From an uncultured Gemmatimonadota bacterium (GTDB lineage Bacteria > Gemmatimonadota > Gemmatimonadetes > Gemmatimonadales > Gemmatimonadaceae): a stretch of 30,611 nt of DNA. The translations under genes and the position numbers were made by a program. The notes under the pieces are model-generated. The model did not search any database. It saw only the letters and a program-made list of their open reading frames with translations, and was not told where the DNA came from. The stretch covers positions 1 to 30,611 of the forward strand of contig CAMLHT010000004.1 of assembly GCA_946479895.1 (NCBI GenBank), given 5' to 3'. Shown in pieces: positions 1 to 6,428 of the stretch. Each line of letters starts with the position of its first letter. The first letter of the stretch is position 1.

Positions 1-1
1 G

Positions 2-1108
2 ATGTGGGGCCGCTTCTCGGACAGGTACGGCCGCCGCCCCGCCCTCCTGATCGGGCTCGGCGCCTCGGCGATCGCGTACATCATCTTCGCGTACGCGGAT
101 TCGCTGTTCCTCCTGTTCCTCTCGCGCATCGTGCAGGGCGCCGGCGGCGGCACGGTCGGCGTCATCCAGGCCTACGTCACGGACGCGGTCGAGCCGAAGG
201 ATCGTGCCCGCGCGCTCGGGTGGCTTTCGGCGGCGACGAACGCCGGCGTGGCCATCGGTCCGGTGATCGGCTCGGCCTCCACGCACTTCAGCCATCGCGC
301 GCCGGGCCTGCTGGCCGCGGTGCTGTGCGTGATCAACATCGTGTTCGCCGCGAAGTATCTCGTCGAGTCCCACGACACGGTCGAGGCGAAGAAGCACACC
401 CAGAAGAAGGGTCGGTCGCGCGAGGCGGTGTGGCACGTGATCACCAACAGCCGCGACCCGAAGTCGCGCCTGATCTGGATCTACGCGATCGGCATGGGCG
501 CCTTCATGGGCATGAACGCGATCCTCGCCCTCTTCCTCGCGGCCCGGTTCGGGGTGACGGAGAAGACGATCGGCTACTTCTACCTGTACATCGGCGTCAT
601 CTCGATCGTGACGCGGGCCGGCATTCTCGGGCGCATGGTGGACAAGTACGGCGAGGCGCGCCTCTCGCGGCTGGGGATGGGACTGCTGGCGACGGGGCTG
701 ATCGCGATGCCGTTCATCCACCACTTCATCGACGCCGTTGCGCTCGGCCGCACGCTCAACGGCGAAGTGCCGGTCACCTGGAAGGTGATCCTCTCCTTCC
801 TGCCCATCGCCGCCTCGGTCGCGCTCATCCCGCTCGGCACCGCGTTCACCTTTCCGTGCGTGACCGCCCTCCTGTCACGAGTCATCCCGAACAACGAGCG
901 CGGCCTCTGGATGGGCCTCCAGCAGACCTTCGGCGGATCGGCGCGCGTCGTGTTCCCGCTGCTCGCCGGGTTCATGTTCGACCGCATGATCGAGCTGCCG
1001 TTCCTCGTCTCCGCGGCCCTCGTGATCGGGACGATCGTCCTGGGGCTTGGCATGGAGGAGTACACGAAGCCAGCGCCGAGCCCCGACGTCGAAGTGCTGC
1101 CCGCCTGA
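2..1108 (+). CDS. MFS transporter, 5' end outside the window
   Basis: This is the C-terminal 368 residues or so of a major facilitator superfamily transporter, probably a drug:H+ antiporter-type (DHA1) carrier in the inner membrane. The first residues read GRFSDRYGRRP, the MFS motif A that normally sits in the cytoplasmic loop between TM2 and TM3, at about residue 60-70 of the full protein. The visible ATG is therefore internal, and the true start lies upstream of the window. Downstream there are roughly ten hydrophobic segments, including a motif-C-like stretch with Gly-Pro (AIGPVIG) near residue 80 that is typical of antiporters. The substrate cannot be told. The stop lies just outside an inverted-repeat arm, and the next gene is on the opposite strand. 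Confidence 0.9.
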   Translation: MWGRFSDRYGRRPALLIGLGASAIAYIIFAYADSLFLLFLSRIVQGAGGGTVGVIQAYVTDAVEPKDRARALGWLSAATNAGVAIGPVIGSASTHFSHRAPGLLAAVLCVINIVFAAKYLVESHDTVEAKKHTQKKGRSREAVWHVITNSRDPKSRLIWIYAIGMGAFMGMNAILALFLAARFGVTEKTIGYFYLYIGVISIVTRAGILGRMVDKYGEARLSRLGMGLLATGLIAMPFIHHFIDAVALGRTLNGEVPVTWKVILSFLPIAASVALIPLGTAFTFPCVTALLSRVIPNNERGLWMGLQQTFGGSARVVFPLLAGFMFDRMIELPFLVSAALVIGTIVLGLGMEEYTKPAPSPDVEVLPA

Positions 1109-1110
1109 CG

Positions 1111-1168
1111 GGTTCATTGCCGGTCTATCGGGGCGCATGCTCGGAATTGGTACCGATGCTCGGAATGA
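1111..1168 (+). repeat. Left arm of an imperfect inverted repeat flanking the GxxExxY gene
   Basis: This 58-bp arm aligns with the reverse complement of 1614-1671 at about 48 positions, with one single-base gap. Strongest shared blocks are TTGCCGGTCTAT-like (1118-1128), CGCATGCTCGGAAT (1134-1147 region) and ATGCTCGGAATGA (near 1156-1167). Each arm itself carries two copies of ATGCTCGGAAT about 19 bp apart. The arm contains the stop codon and the last ~14 codons of the minus-strand GxxExxY gene. No clear target-site duplication was found by eye. Confidence 0.8.
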
Positions 1169-1553
1169 TCTTGTTGTTGGGGCGACAGAAGACCCTATCG
1201 AAGACTGGCCTCGGGCCGAAATGCAGCAGCAGGCCTATCTCCAGGTTCGACGCCTTCAGGTAATTGTAGATCTGCCTCGAGGCATAACTCGGCATCACCG
1301 TCGATGACTTCGCCTCGATGATGAGCCGATCATCGACCAGCATGTCCAGCCGCATGTACCCCAGCTCGAGGTGCTTGTATCGCATGGGGATGCCAACTTC
1401 TCTTGCGACCCGATGCCCGCGCTGCCCCAGCTCCCATTCCAGGGCCTGCACGTAATGGTGCTCCAGAAAGCCGAAGCCGAGGTAATTGTGAACCTCGTAG
1501 AAGGCGCCGATCGAGCTGAAGAACAGGTTCTCCTCGATTTCATCCTTGATCAT
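1125..1553 (-). CDS. GxxExxY family protein (PD-(D/E)XK-like fold)
   Basis: This 142-residue protein carries the family signature at about residue 27-33 (GFLEHHY) and a nuclease-like core RLDMLVDDRLIIEAKS at about 68-83, where Asp and the Glu-x-Lys pair match the PD-(D/E)XK arrangement (PDDEXK_3-type). The family is widespread, often as isolated small genes in environmental bacteria. Its biochemical function is not established, so nuclease activity is inference. Start is the ATG at 1553; no strong ribosome-binding site precedes it. The last ~14 residues (IIPSIGTNSEHAPR) are encoded by the left inverted-repeat arm, which also supplies the stop. The gene is alone, is transcribed against both neighbours and is more AT-rich than the surrounding DNA, consistent with recent arrival. 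Confidence 0.85.
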   Translation of the reverse strand: MIKDEIEENLFFSSIGAFYEVHNYLGFGFLEHHYVQALEWELGQRGHRVAREVGIPMRYKHLELGYMRLDMLVDDRLIIEAKSSTVMPSYASRQIYNYLKASNLEIGLLLHFGPRPVFDRVFCRPNNKIIPSIGTNSEHAPR

Positions 1554-1613
1554 TCGCCAATCTGAAACGGCCGAAGGCCGAAGGCATCATCGTTTTGTGC
1601 CGCGCAGCACACT

Positions 1614-1671
1614 TTCATTCCGAGCATGCGAACCCATTCCGAGCATGCGTCGAATAGACCGGCATTGAACT
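1614..1671 (-). repeat. Right arm of the inverted repeat flanking the GxxExxY gene
   Basis: This is the counterpart of 1111-1168 in opposite orientation, lying ~60 bp upstream of the GxxExxY start codon. It carries two copies of ATTCCGAGCATGCG 19 bp apart. The segment between arm and gene (1554-1613) holds short direct repeats (GGCCGAAGGCCGAAGGC) and a small palindrome at about 1598-1611. The arm may contain the promoter for the GxxExxY gene and lies in the leader of the next plus-strand gene. Confidence 0.8.
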
Positions 1672-1746
1672 TTTGAATCACGTCTGGGCCCGCGGCCTGC
1701 ACTTCGGGGTATCAGGGTGTAACAGCCAGAACAGTGTCGGGAAGTC

Positions 1747-3441
1747 ATGAACAGCATCTGGACGCGAATTACAGCCGGGCTCGCCGTTGGTCTCGTCAGC
1801 GCCTGCTCGGGCGGCGGAGATCCGGCCGGGCCGCCCGTCGAGACCACGGTGACGCCACCGGGGGCCAACTTCGCCTGCGCGAGCTCGCAGGTGGCCGAGC
1901 TGGAAGTGGGTGAGGTTCGCACTGCCTTGCCGGGCACGGTTCTCTGCCTCCGTGCGGGCGCGAACGCCGAGTACATGCTCAACGGCTTCTTCGCGTCCAC
2001 GGCCGCCAGCGCGAAGACCCAGGTCGGCGTGACGGGCTTCGGCATCAGCACCGTGACGACCGCGCCGGCGACGACGTCACTCACCGTTCCCGGTGAGATG
2101 ACGACGCTCGACGGCATGACGCCGCGCCAGTCGCTGGAGCTCGGCTTCCGGAACCTCGAGCGCAACGTGCTCGCCCCGCGCATGGGCGCCGCGCGCCTGG
2201 CGATGCGGAGCCGCGCGACCACCAACGCGGCGCCGCCGGTGGCGGGAGACCTTCTCCGCTTCAACGCCAGCTCCGGCGGCTGCGAGAACCCGAACTATCG
2301 CTTTGGCCGCGTGATGGCCGTGACCAATCGCGCGATCGTCGTCGCGGACACGGGCAATCCCGCCGGCGGATTCACGACGGCCGAGTTCACGTCCATCGGG
2401 ACGACGTTCGATACGCTCGTCGATCCGCTCGACCGCAACGCGTTCGGGGATCCATCGGACATCGACGGCAACGGGCGCGTGATCATCTTCTACACGCGTG
2501 TCGTGAACGAGCTGACGCCGGCAAAGAGCGAGGGCGTGGTGGAGGGGTTCTTCAATCCGCGCGACCTCTTTCCCACGACGGGCACCGCGACACTCCAGGG
2601 ATGTGCCGGCAGCAACGTGGCCGAGATGTTCTACATGATCGTGCCCGATCCCCTCGGCACGATCAACGGCAACGTGCGCACGAAGGCGGACGTGCAGCGC
2701 TCCACCGTCGCCGTGACCGCGCACGAATACCAGCACCTCATCAACTCCGCCCGGCGCCTGTACGTGAACGACGCCAATGATTTCGAGGAGGTCTGGCTCA
2801 ACGAGGGCCTGAGCCACATCGCCGAGGAGCTGCTTTTCTACCGGACCGCGGGCCTCGGCCCGCGGGCGAACATCGACGCGACGACCATCACCGCGTCGCA
2901 ACGGCGGGTCGACGCGTTCAATCTTCACCAGACCGGCAACTTCGGGCGGTATCAGGTCTTCCTCCAGCGCCCGGAGACGAGCTCGCCCTATGCCGACAAC
3001 GATTCACTGTCGAACCGCGGCGCGATCTGGTCGTTCCTGCGCTACGCGGCGGACCGCAAGGCGGCGAGCGATGGCACGATCTGGCAGCAGCTCGTGAACG
3101 CCAAGACGGTTGGCATGCCGAATCTCACGGCGGCGTTCGGCACGGATGTGATGACGTGGTTCCGGGACTGGTCGATCTCGGTCTACACCGACGATCGCGC
3201 CGCAACGGCCGCGACGTGGCAGCAGCCGAGCTGGAATTTCCGGAGCATCTATCCGCGCGTCGGCGTCGCCACGTTCCCGCTCAAATTGCGCCCGCTGACG
3301 AATGCCACGGCGACGTCGGTGACGCTGAACGCCGGCGGATCGATGTACGCCACCTTCGGCGTCGAGGCGGGAACAACCGCCGGGTTGAGCTGGACGACGG
3401 GCTCTCCGAGCACCGTCTTGTCTATCGTGCGGACCAGATAG
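1747..3441 (+). CDS. Secreted lipoprotein, HExxH zinc metallopeptidase-like (M30-type)
   Basis: This 564-residue protein begins with a lipoprotein signal peptide ending in a lipobox (LVSAC, Cys20), so it is predicted to be membrane-anchored and exported. Residues 326-330 read HEYQH, an HExxH zinc motif. WLNEGLSHIAEE at 350-361 follows, and Glu353 is the likely third zinc ligand, as in gluzincin peptidases. The spacing and context resemble the M30 (hyicolysin) family. The C-terminal ~100 residues look like a small beta domain, perhaps for substrate or surface binding. Start is the ATG at 1747, preceded by GGGAAG at 1739-1744. The gene is single, high in GC, and shares its leader with the right inverted-repeat arm. 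Proteolytic activity is inferred from the motif; the substrate is unknown. Confidence 0.8.
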   Translation: MNSIWTRITAGLAVGLVSACSGGGDPAGPPVETTVTPPGANFACASSQVAELEVGEVRTALPGTVLCLRAGANAEYMLNGFFASTAASAKTQVGVTGFGISTVTTAPATTSLTVPGEMTTLDGMTPRQSLELGFRNLERNVLAPRMGAARLAMRSRATTNAAPPVAGDLLRFNASSGGCENPNYRFGRVMAVTNRAIVVADTGNPAGGFTTAEFTSIGTTFDTLVDPLDRNAFGDPSDIDGNGRVIIFYTRVVNELTPAKSEGVVEGFFNPRDLFPTTGTATLQGCAGSNVAEMFYMIVPDPLGTINGNVRTKADVQRSTVAVTAHEYQHLINSARRLYVNDANDFEEVWLNEGLSHIAEELLFYRTAGLGPRANIDATTITASQRRVDAFNLHQTGNFGRYQVFLQRPETSSPYADNDSLSNRGAIWSFLRYAADRKAASDGTIWQQLVNAKTVGMPNLTAAFGTDVMTWFRDWSISVYTDDRAATAATWQQPSWNFRSIYPRVGVATFPLKLRPLTNATATSVTLNAGGSMYATFGVEAGTTAGLSWTTGSPSTVLSIVRTR

Positions 3442-3688
3442 GGCGTCTTCCTGCGTCTTCGGCAGTTGCACTGAGGCCTATTGCTTCGATTAGACACAGA
3501 TTCAGGCTGCTATCGACTTCCGTGAGAACACGTCGCGAATGGAACGACACTAGAACGGTGGTTTCCATTATCATCTACACCCAGGGAAGGCTTGGCTATC
3601 GATTCAATGACTTGCCCCCCCCCAATGCTTGGAGTTACCGTCTGGACGATGCCGTTGGCCGTTTAACCAACACGCAAGGGGGGTCACC
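3442..3688 (+). other. 247-bp intergenic leader of the Cys-rich peptide unit
   Basis: This non-coding stretch is lower in GC than its neighbours. It holds a run of nine C (3615-3623) and, at its end, the ribosome-binding site for the Cys-rich peptide. I see no convincing hairpin terminator for the upstream lipoprotein gene and no sigma-70-type promoter I would defend, although the promoter of the downstream unit must lie here if that unit is independently transcribed. Confidence 0.5.
3676..3684 (+). promoter_or_regulatory. Strong ribosome-binding site for the Cys-rich peptide
   Basis: AAGGGGGGT ends 4 bases before the ATG at 3689. It decides the start of the peptide gene in favour of 3689 over the in-frame ATG at 3629, which has no such site and would place an unlikely polar extension ahead of the signal peptide. 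It is by far the strongest ribosome-binding site seen in the window, suggesting high translation. Confidence 0.75.
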
Positions 3689-3943
3689 ATGCGAAAGCAT
3701 ACAGTCGTCCAAGCAGTATCACTCGTTGTGATTCTTTTCGCGGCGTCTGTTCTGGGGAATCCTACCGAGGCTGCCGCAGCGATGTGTAACGGCCCCAACT
3801 CCTGCGGTATCTGCTGCTATGGCACCTACGAGGAGATTGAGAGTTGTTGCGTGTCGAATGGCTGTGTGAACTACTGCGGATTGAGCAGCTCCGGATGTTG
3901 CATCGGCGGTTATCAGATCAACTATCCTGAAGAGTGCTATTAG
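3689..3943 (+). CDS. Secreted cysteine-rich peptide precursor (84 aa, 11 Cys)
   Basis: The precursor starts with a clear signal peptide: MRKH n-region, hydrophobic core VVQAVSLVVILFAASVLG, and a likely cleavage after the AAAA run near residue 31. The mature part of about 53 residues holds 11 cysteines, several as CC pairs (GICC, SCC, GCC), plus many Gly, Ser, Tyr and Asn, so it should fold as a compact disulfide-stapled peptide outside the cytoplasm. The odd cysteine count suggests one free thiol or an intermolecular disulfide. I do not recognise the family. The next gene, 27 bp downstream on the same strand, encodes a DsbA-like oxidoreductase, which fits a dedicated disulfide-forming partner. 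No RiPP-type modifying enzyme, peptidase-transporter or immunity gene is recognisable beside it. Toxin, signal, metal-binding or structural roles all remain open. Confidence 0.8.
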   Translation: MRKHTVVQAVSLVVILFAASVLGNPTEAAAAMCNGPNSCGICCYGTYEEIESCCVSNGCVNYCGLSSSGCCIGGYQINYPEECY

Positions 3944-3970
3944 GGGCTGCATTCCGCCAATTGGTGAACC

Positions 3971-4636
3971 ATGCACCGCCTCTCATTTCAGAGCATTGCA
4001 ACATCCATCATGCTTTTCTGCGCGGTGGGGGTTTCGGCACTTGCGGTTCGTCGGTACATCAACCCGACCAGGCGCCCCCCGTCGTCATCGGTAAGTATAC
4101 AGAATGACTGGCGAAAGTTTGCAGATGGAGGCCATCCAATCGGGCCTCCTTCCGCGCCCGTCACGATCGTCGAGTTTTCGGATTTCCAGTGTCCCTTCTG
4201 CCGGAAGTTTGCTTCTTATCGGGACTCCCTGACGAAGGTTGGCGCTCCCATCCGGGTAATCTATCGACACATGCCTACGCCTTCACATCGCTACGCCGTG
4301 GGCGCTGCTACGTCGAGCGAGTGTGCAGCGGAGCAGAATCGATTCGAAGAAATGCACGACATACTCTTCACCCACGCCGATTCGTTCGGCGTAGTGTCAT
4401 GGTGGCACTTGGCGAATCTGGCGGGCGTGCCGGATTCTGCGCGATTCGAGCAATGCCTGAAAGGGGCGTCGTACGTACGGCGCCTTGCCGCTGACTCAGC
4501 AGCTGCAAGCAACCTCAAGGTGAGGGGGACGCCGACTCTCTTGATCCACTCAACTCGGGTCGATGGTGTCCCGAGCTTCGACTCTCTTCTCTCCTATGTC
4601 AGACGTGCTGCGAGCGACACTGCGATTCGCCGCTGA
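3971..4636 (+). CDS. Membrane-anchored DsbA-like thiol:disulfide oxidoreductase
   Basis: This 221-residue protein has an N-terminal membrane anchor (about residues 8-26) and a thioredoxin-fold domain of the DsbA/Thioredoxin_4 type in the periplasm. The active site FSDFQCPFC places the redox cysteines at 74 and 77, and the cis-proline loop is GTPTL with Pro188. Two further cysteines, at about 118 and 162, lie in the helical insertion. DsbA-like members oxidise or isomerise disulfides in exported proteins. Position directly after the 11-Cys peptide suggests that peptide is its substrate, which is inference. Start is the ATG at 3971 with only a weak GGTGA upstream. The 3' end overlaps the following propeller gene. 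GC is low here: the 60 bases at 4081-4140 contain 28 G+C, well below the flanking genes. Confidence 0.85.
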   Translation: MHRLSFQSIATSIMLFCAVGVSALAVRRYINPTRRPPSSSVSIQNDWRKFADGGHPIGPPSAPVTIVEFSDFQCPFCRKFASYRDSLTKVGAPIRVIYRHMPTPSHRYAVGAATSSECAAEQNRFEEMHDILFTHADSFGVVSWWHLANLAGVPDSARFEQCLKGASYVRRLAADSAAASNLKVRGTPTLLIHSTRVDGVPSFDSLLSYVRRAASDTAIRR

Positions 4637-5723
4637 GGCATGGACTGTTGGCTGCCTGGCGCTAACCTGCACGCCGCTTGCCGCCCGTGGACAAGTGATG
4701 ACAGTCCAGGGATCGCCGGTCAGGGTGCCTGGGGAATTCTCTGAAATCACCTTTGCCGTAGAGTTGCCCGGCGACAGAATCCTGGTTGGGGATCGCCGGG
4801 AGTCGCGGATCGTCCTGATCGATCGGTCCATGGCCGCGACAACGCTGATTTCAAGGCCAGGGCAGGGACCCGACGAGTACTCTGGCGTGTATCCCGCCGT
4901 CAGAGTCGGCGCTGACCGCGTCATGATGCTCGACGTGGGCCTGGGGCGGTGGATGGAATTTTCCGGGACAAGAGCACGGTCACTCTCTGATCGTGACGTC
5001 GCCGGAACGAACCTTCATCCCTCTTCGCTATTGGGAGCCGACACTGCCGGGACGCTCCTCGTCCGCGGCGGAAGGCCAGTCACCGCAGGACGGACGGCGC
5101 AGGATTCGTCGACTGTGCTCCGATTCAGAATCGGCGGTGCCGGTGGCGTGGATTCGGTTACCCGGCTGCTACGAGCCTGGTCGCGGATAGCCACGAGTGG
5201 GCCCGAGGGCGAAGCGCCTACTTCGATTCAAATCCGGTTCGTGCCACTCGCAGCGAGCGAAGATGCAGTCATGTATCCAGATGGATGGGTGGCCATCGCC
5301 CGGGTGAATCCGTATCGCGTGGACTGGCGAAAGCCAGACGGCACCTGGCTCGCTGGTGATCCACTGCCAGTGCGAGAAATCCCCTTGGATGCACGCGAGC
5401 GACAGTTTTTCCGTGAGCGGCAGCGCAACATCCAACGGCCCTCTCGAATTCCGGACGATGCACCGTGGCCTAAGTACCTGCCCCCTTTCGAGCTTGGTAA
5501 TCTGGTCGCGGCCCCCGACGGAGCCCTGCTGATCCGTCGGACACCAAGCACCGCAAACAGCTCTTCCAGCTACGACGTGGTGGATCGACGAGGTCAACTC
5601 ACCGGCCAGATTCAGATGAAGCCTGATGAACGGATCCTCTCGTTCGGCTCGGCCAGAGTCTACATCGCTCGCACGCGTGACGATGGCCTGGAGGAGATTC
5701 TCGTCCGGCCATGGCCAAGATGA
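4596..5723 (+). CDS. Secreted 6-bladed beta-propeller protein
   Basis: About 375 residues with a probable signal peptide (hydrophobic WTVGCLALTCTPLAA, cleavage near ARGQ). The body shows repeated beta-rich segments. The motif GQGPDEY near residue 90 is the G-x-G-P-x-E-[FY] signature of six-bladed propeller proteins (BF3164/NHL-like group) common in Bacteroidota and Gemmatimonadota. Those families often sit beside small secreted peptide genes, and their role is unproven. The start at 4596 overlaps the DsbA-like gene by 41 bp; an in-frame ATG at 4563 would overlap by 74 bp and add 11 residues. Neither has a clear ribosome-binding site, so translational coupling is likely. GC rises through this gene. 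It is the last gene before the hairpin at 5724-5756. Binding of, or surface display with, the Cys-rich peptide is a guess from context. Confidence 0.75.
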   Translation: MSDVLRATLRFAAEAWTVGCLALTCTPLAARGQVMTVQGSPVRVPGEFSEITFAVELPGDRILVGDRRESRIVLIDRSMAATTLISRPGQGPDEYSGVYPAVRVGADRVMMLDVGLGRWMEFSGTRARSLSDRDVAGTNLHPSSLLGADTAGTLLVRGGRPVTAGRTAQDSSTVLRFRIGGAGGVDSVTRLLRAWSRIATSGPEGEAPTSIQIRFVPLAASEDAVMYPDGWVAIARVNPYRVDWRKPDGTWLAGDPLPVREIPLDARERQFFRERQRNIQRPSRIPDDAPWPKYLPPFELGNLVAAPDGALLIRRTPSTANSSSSYDVVDRRGQLTGQIQMKPDERILSFGSARVYIARTRDDGLEEILVRPWPR

Positions 5724-5756
5724 TCCCATCCTGAGCGCGCTGCGCTCGGGATGGGA
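5724..5756. terminator. Hairpin between convergent genes (bidirectional terminator candidate)
   Basis: Fifteen bases (TCCCATCCTGAGCGC) pair with GCGCTCGGGATGGGA across a 3-base loop, all Watson-Crick except one G-U wobble. It occupies almost the whole gap between the propeller stop codon and the stop codon of the convergent ANTAR regulator. No T-run follows on either strand, so it may act through the stable stem alone or with a factor. Confidence 0.75.
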
Positions 5757-5758
5757 GC

Positions 5759-6370
5759 CTACGCCTTCTCTGCTCCAGGCTCGCTCGCCAGCACCGCCTT
5801 CGCGATCTCCACCATCGGCACCGAGCGGTCCTGGCTCGTGCGCTGAAGAATGCGGTAGGCTTCCTGCTCCGACGCGCCCGTGCGGCGCATCAGGATTCCC
5901 TTCGCCCGCTCGATCGTCTTGCGATGCTCGAGCGCCTGGCGCGCGGCGTCGGCGTCCTGCTTGGCGTGCGCGAGCTCGCGCGCGCGCTGCGCGGCGAGGC
6001 GGATCGTCGAGTCGAGGATGCGCGGCGGCGCGGGCTTCGGCAGGAACGCGATCGCCGCCGTCGCCGTCACGTCGCGCTCCGAGAGCGACAGCGTCTGGTC
6101 GCCGCTGAACAGCACCACCGCCACGCCCGGAATCAGCTGCGTGATCTTCTCCGCGGCCTCGATGCCGGAGCCGTCGGGCATGTGCACGTCGAGCAGGACG
6201 ACGTCGGGCGCGACGTCCTTCGCGCGCTCGAACGCCTCCCGCCCGGTCGAAACTTCGGCAACGACCGAATGCCCCATCGTCGTCAGCAGGTCGACGAGCA
6301 GCGAACGCGCGTTGTCGTCATCCTCGGCGATGAGCAGCCGGATTTTCTGTGGAGATTCGGTTCCCGTCAT
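5759..6370 (-). CDS. ANTAR-domain response regulator
   Basis: This 203-residue regulator starts with a receiver domain: acidic pocket AEDDD at about 15-19, phospho-acceptor Asp61 in VVLLDVHMP, and conserved Lys in FLPKPAPP near 105. It ends in an ANTAR domain at about 145-195, with the signature IERAKGILMRR and a following helix EQEAYRILQRTS. ANTAR proteins of the AmiR/NasT/EutV type bind paired hexaloop hairpins in nascent RNA and prevent transcription termination. Start is taken at the ATG at 6370, just before the conserved receiver; an in-frame ATG at 6403 would add 11 unconserved residues. Neither start has a good ribosome-binding site. The upstream gene is a hybrid histidine kinase 58 bp away, the probable partner. 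The RNA target is not identifiable in this window. Confidence 0.9.
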   Translation of the reverse strand: MTGTESPQKIRLLIAEDDDNARSLLVDLLTTMGHSVVAEVSTGREAFERAKDVAPDVVLLDVHMPDGSGIEAAEKITQLIPGVAVVLFSGDQTLSLSERDVTATAAIAFLPKPAPPRILDSTIRLAAQRARELAHAKQDADAARQALEHRKTIERAKGILMRRTGASEQEAYRILQRTSQDRSVPMVEIAKAVLASEPGAEKA

Positions 6371-6428
6371 GTGACTTGAAAATGCCCTGCCCGGACCGCC
6401 CATGCCAGCGGCGAGACCGTGAAATTCC

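Noticed and set aside
1111..1671. CRISPR array or tandem repeat interpretation of the repeated ATGCTCGGAAT motif
   Set aside because: There are only two copies per arm and the arms are inverted around a gene; there is no spacer-repeat series anywhere in the window.
1587..2264. A minus-strand 225-codon frame across the start of the metallopeptidase gene
   Set aside because: It is the antisense of the lipoprotein's coding region and the inverted-repeat arm, with no protein features.
1747..3441. The metallopeptidase-like lipoprotein as the maturation protease of the Cys-rich peptide
   Set aside because: It is 247 bp away, much higher in GC and has its own ribosome-binding site; nothing beyond proximity links it to the peptide.
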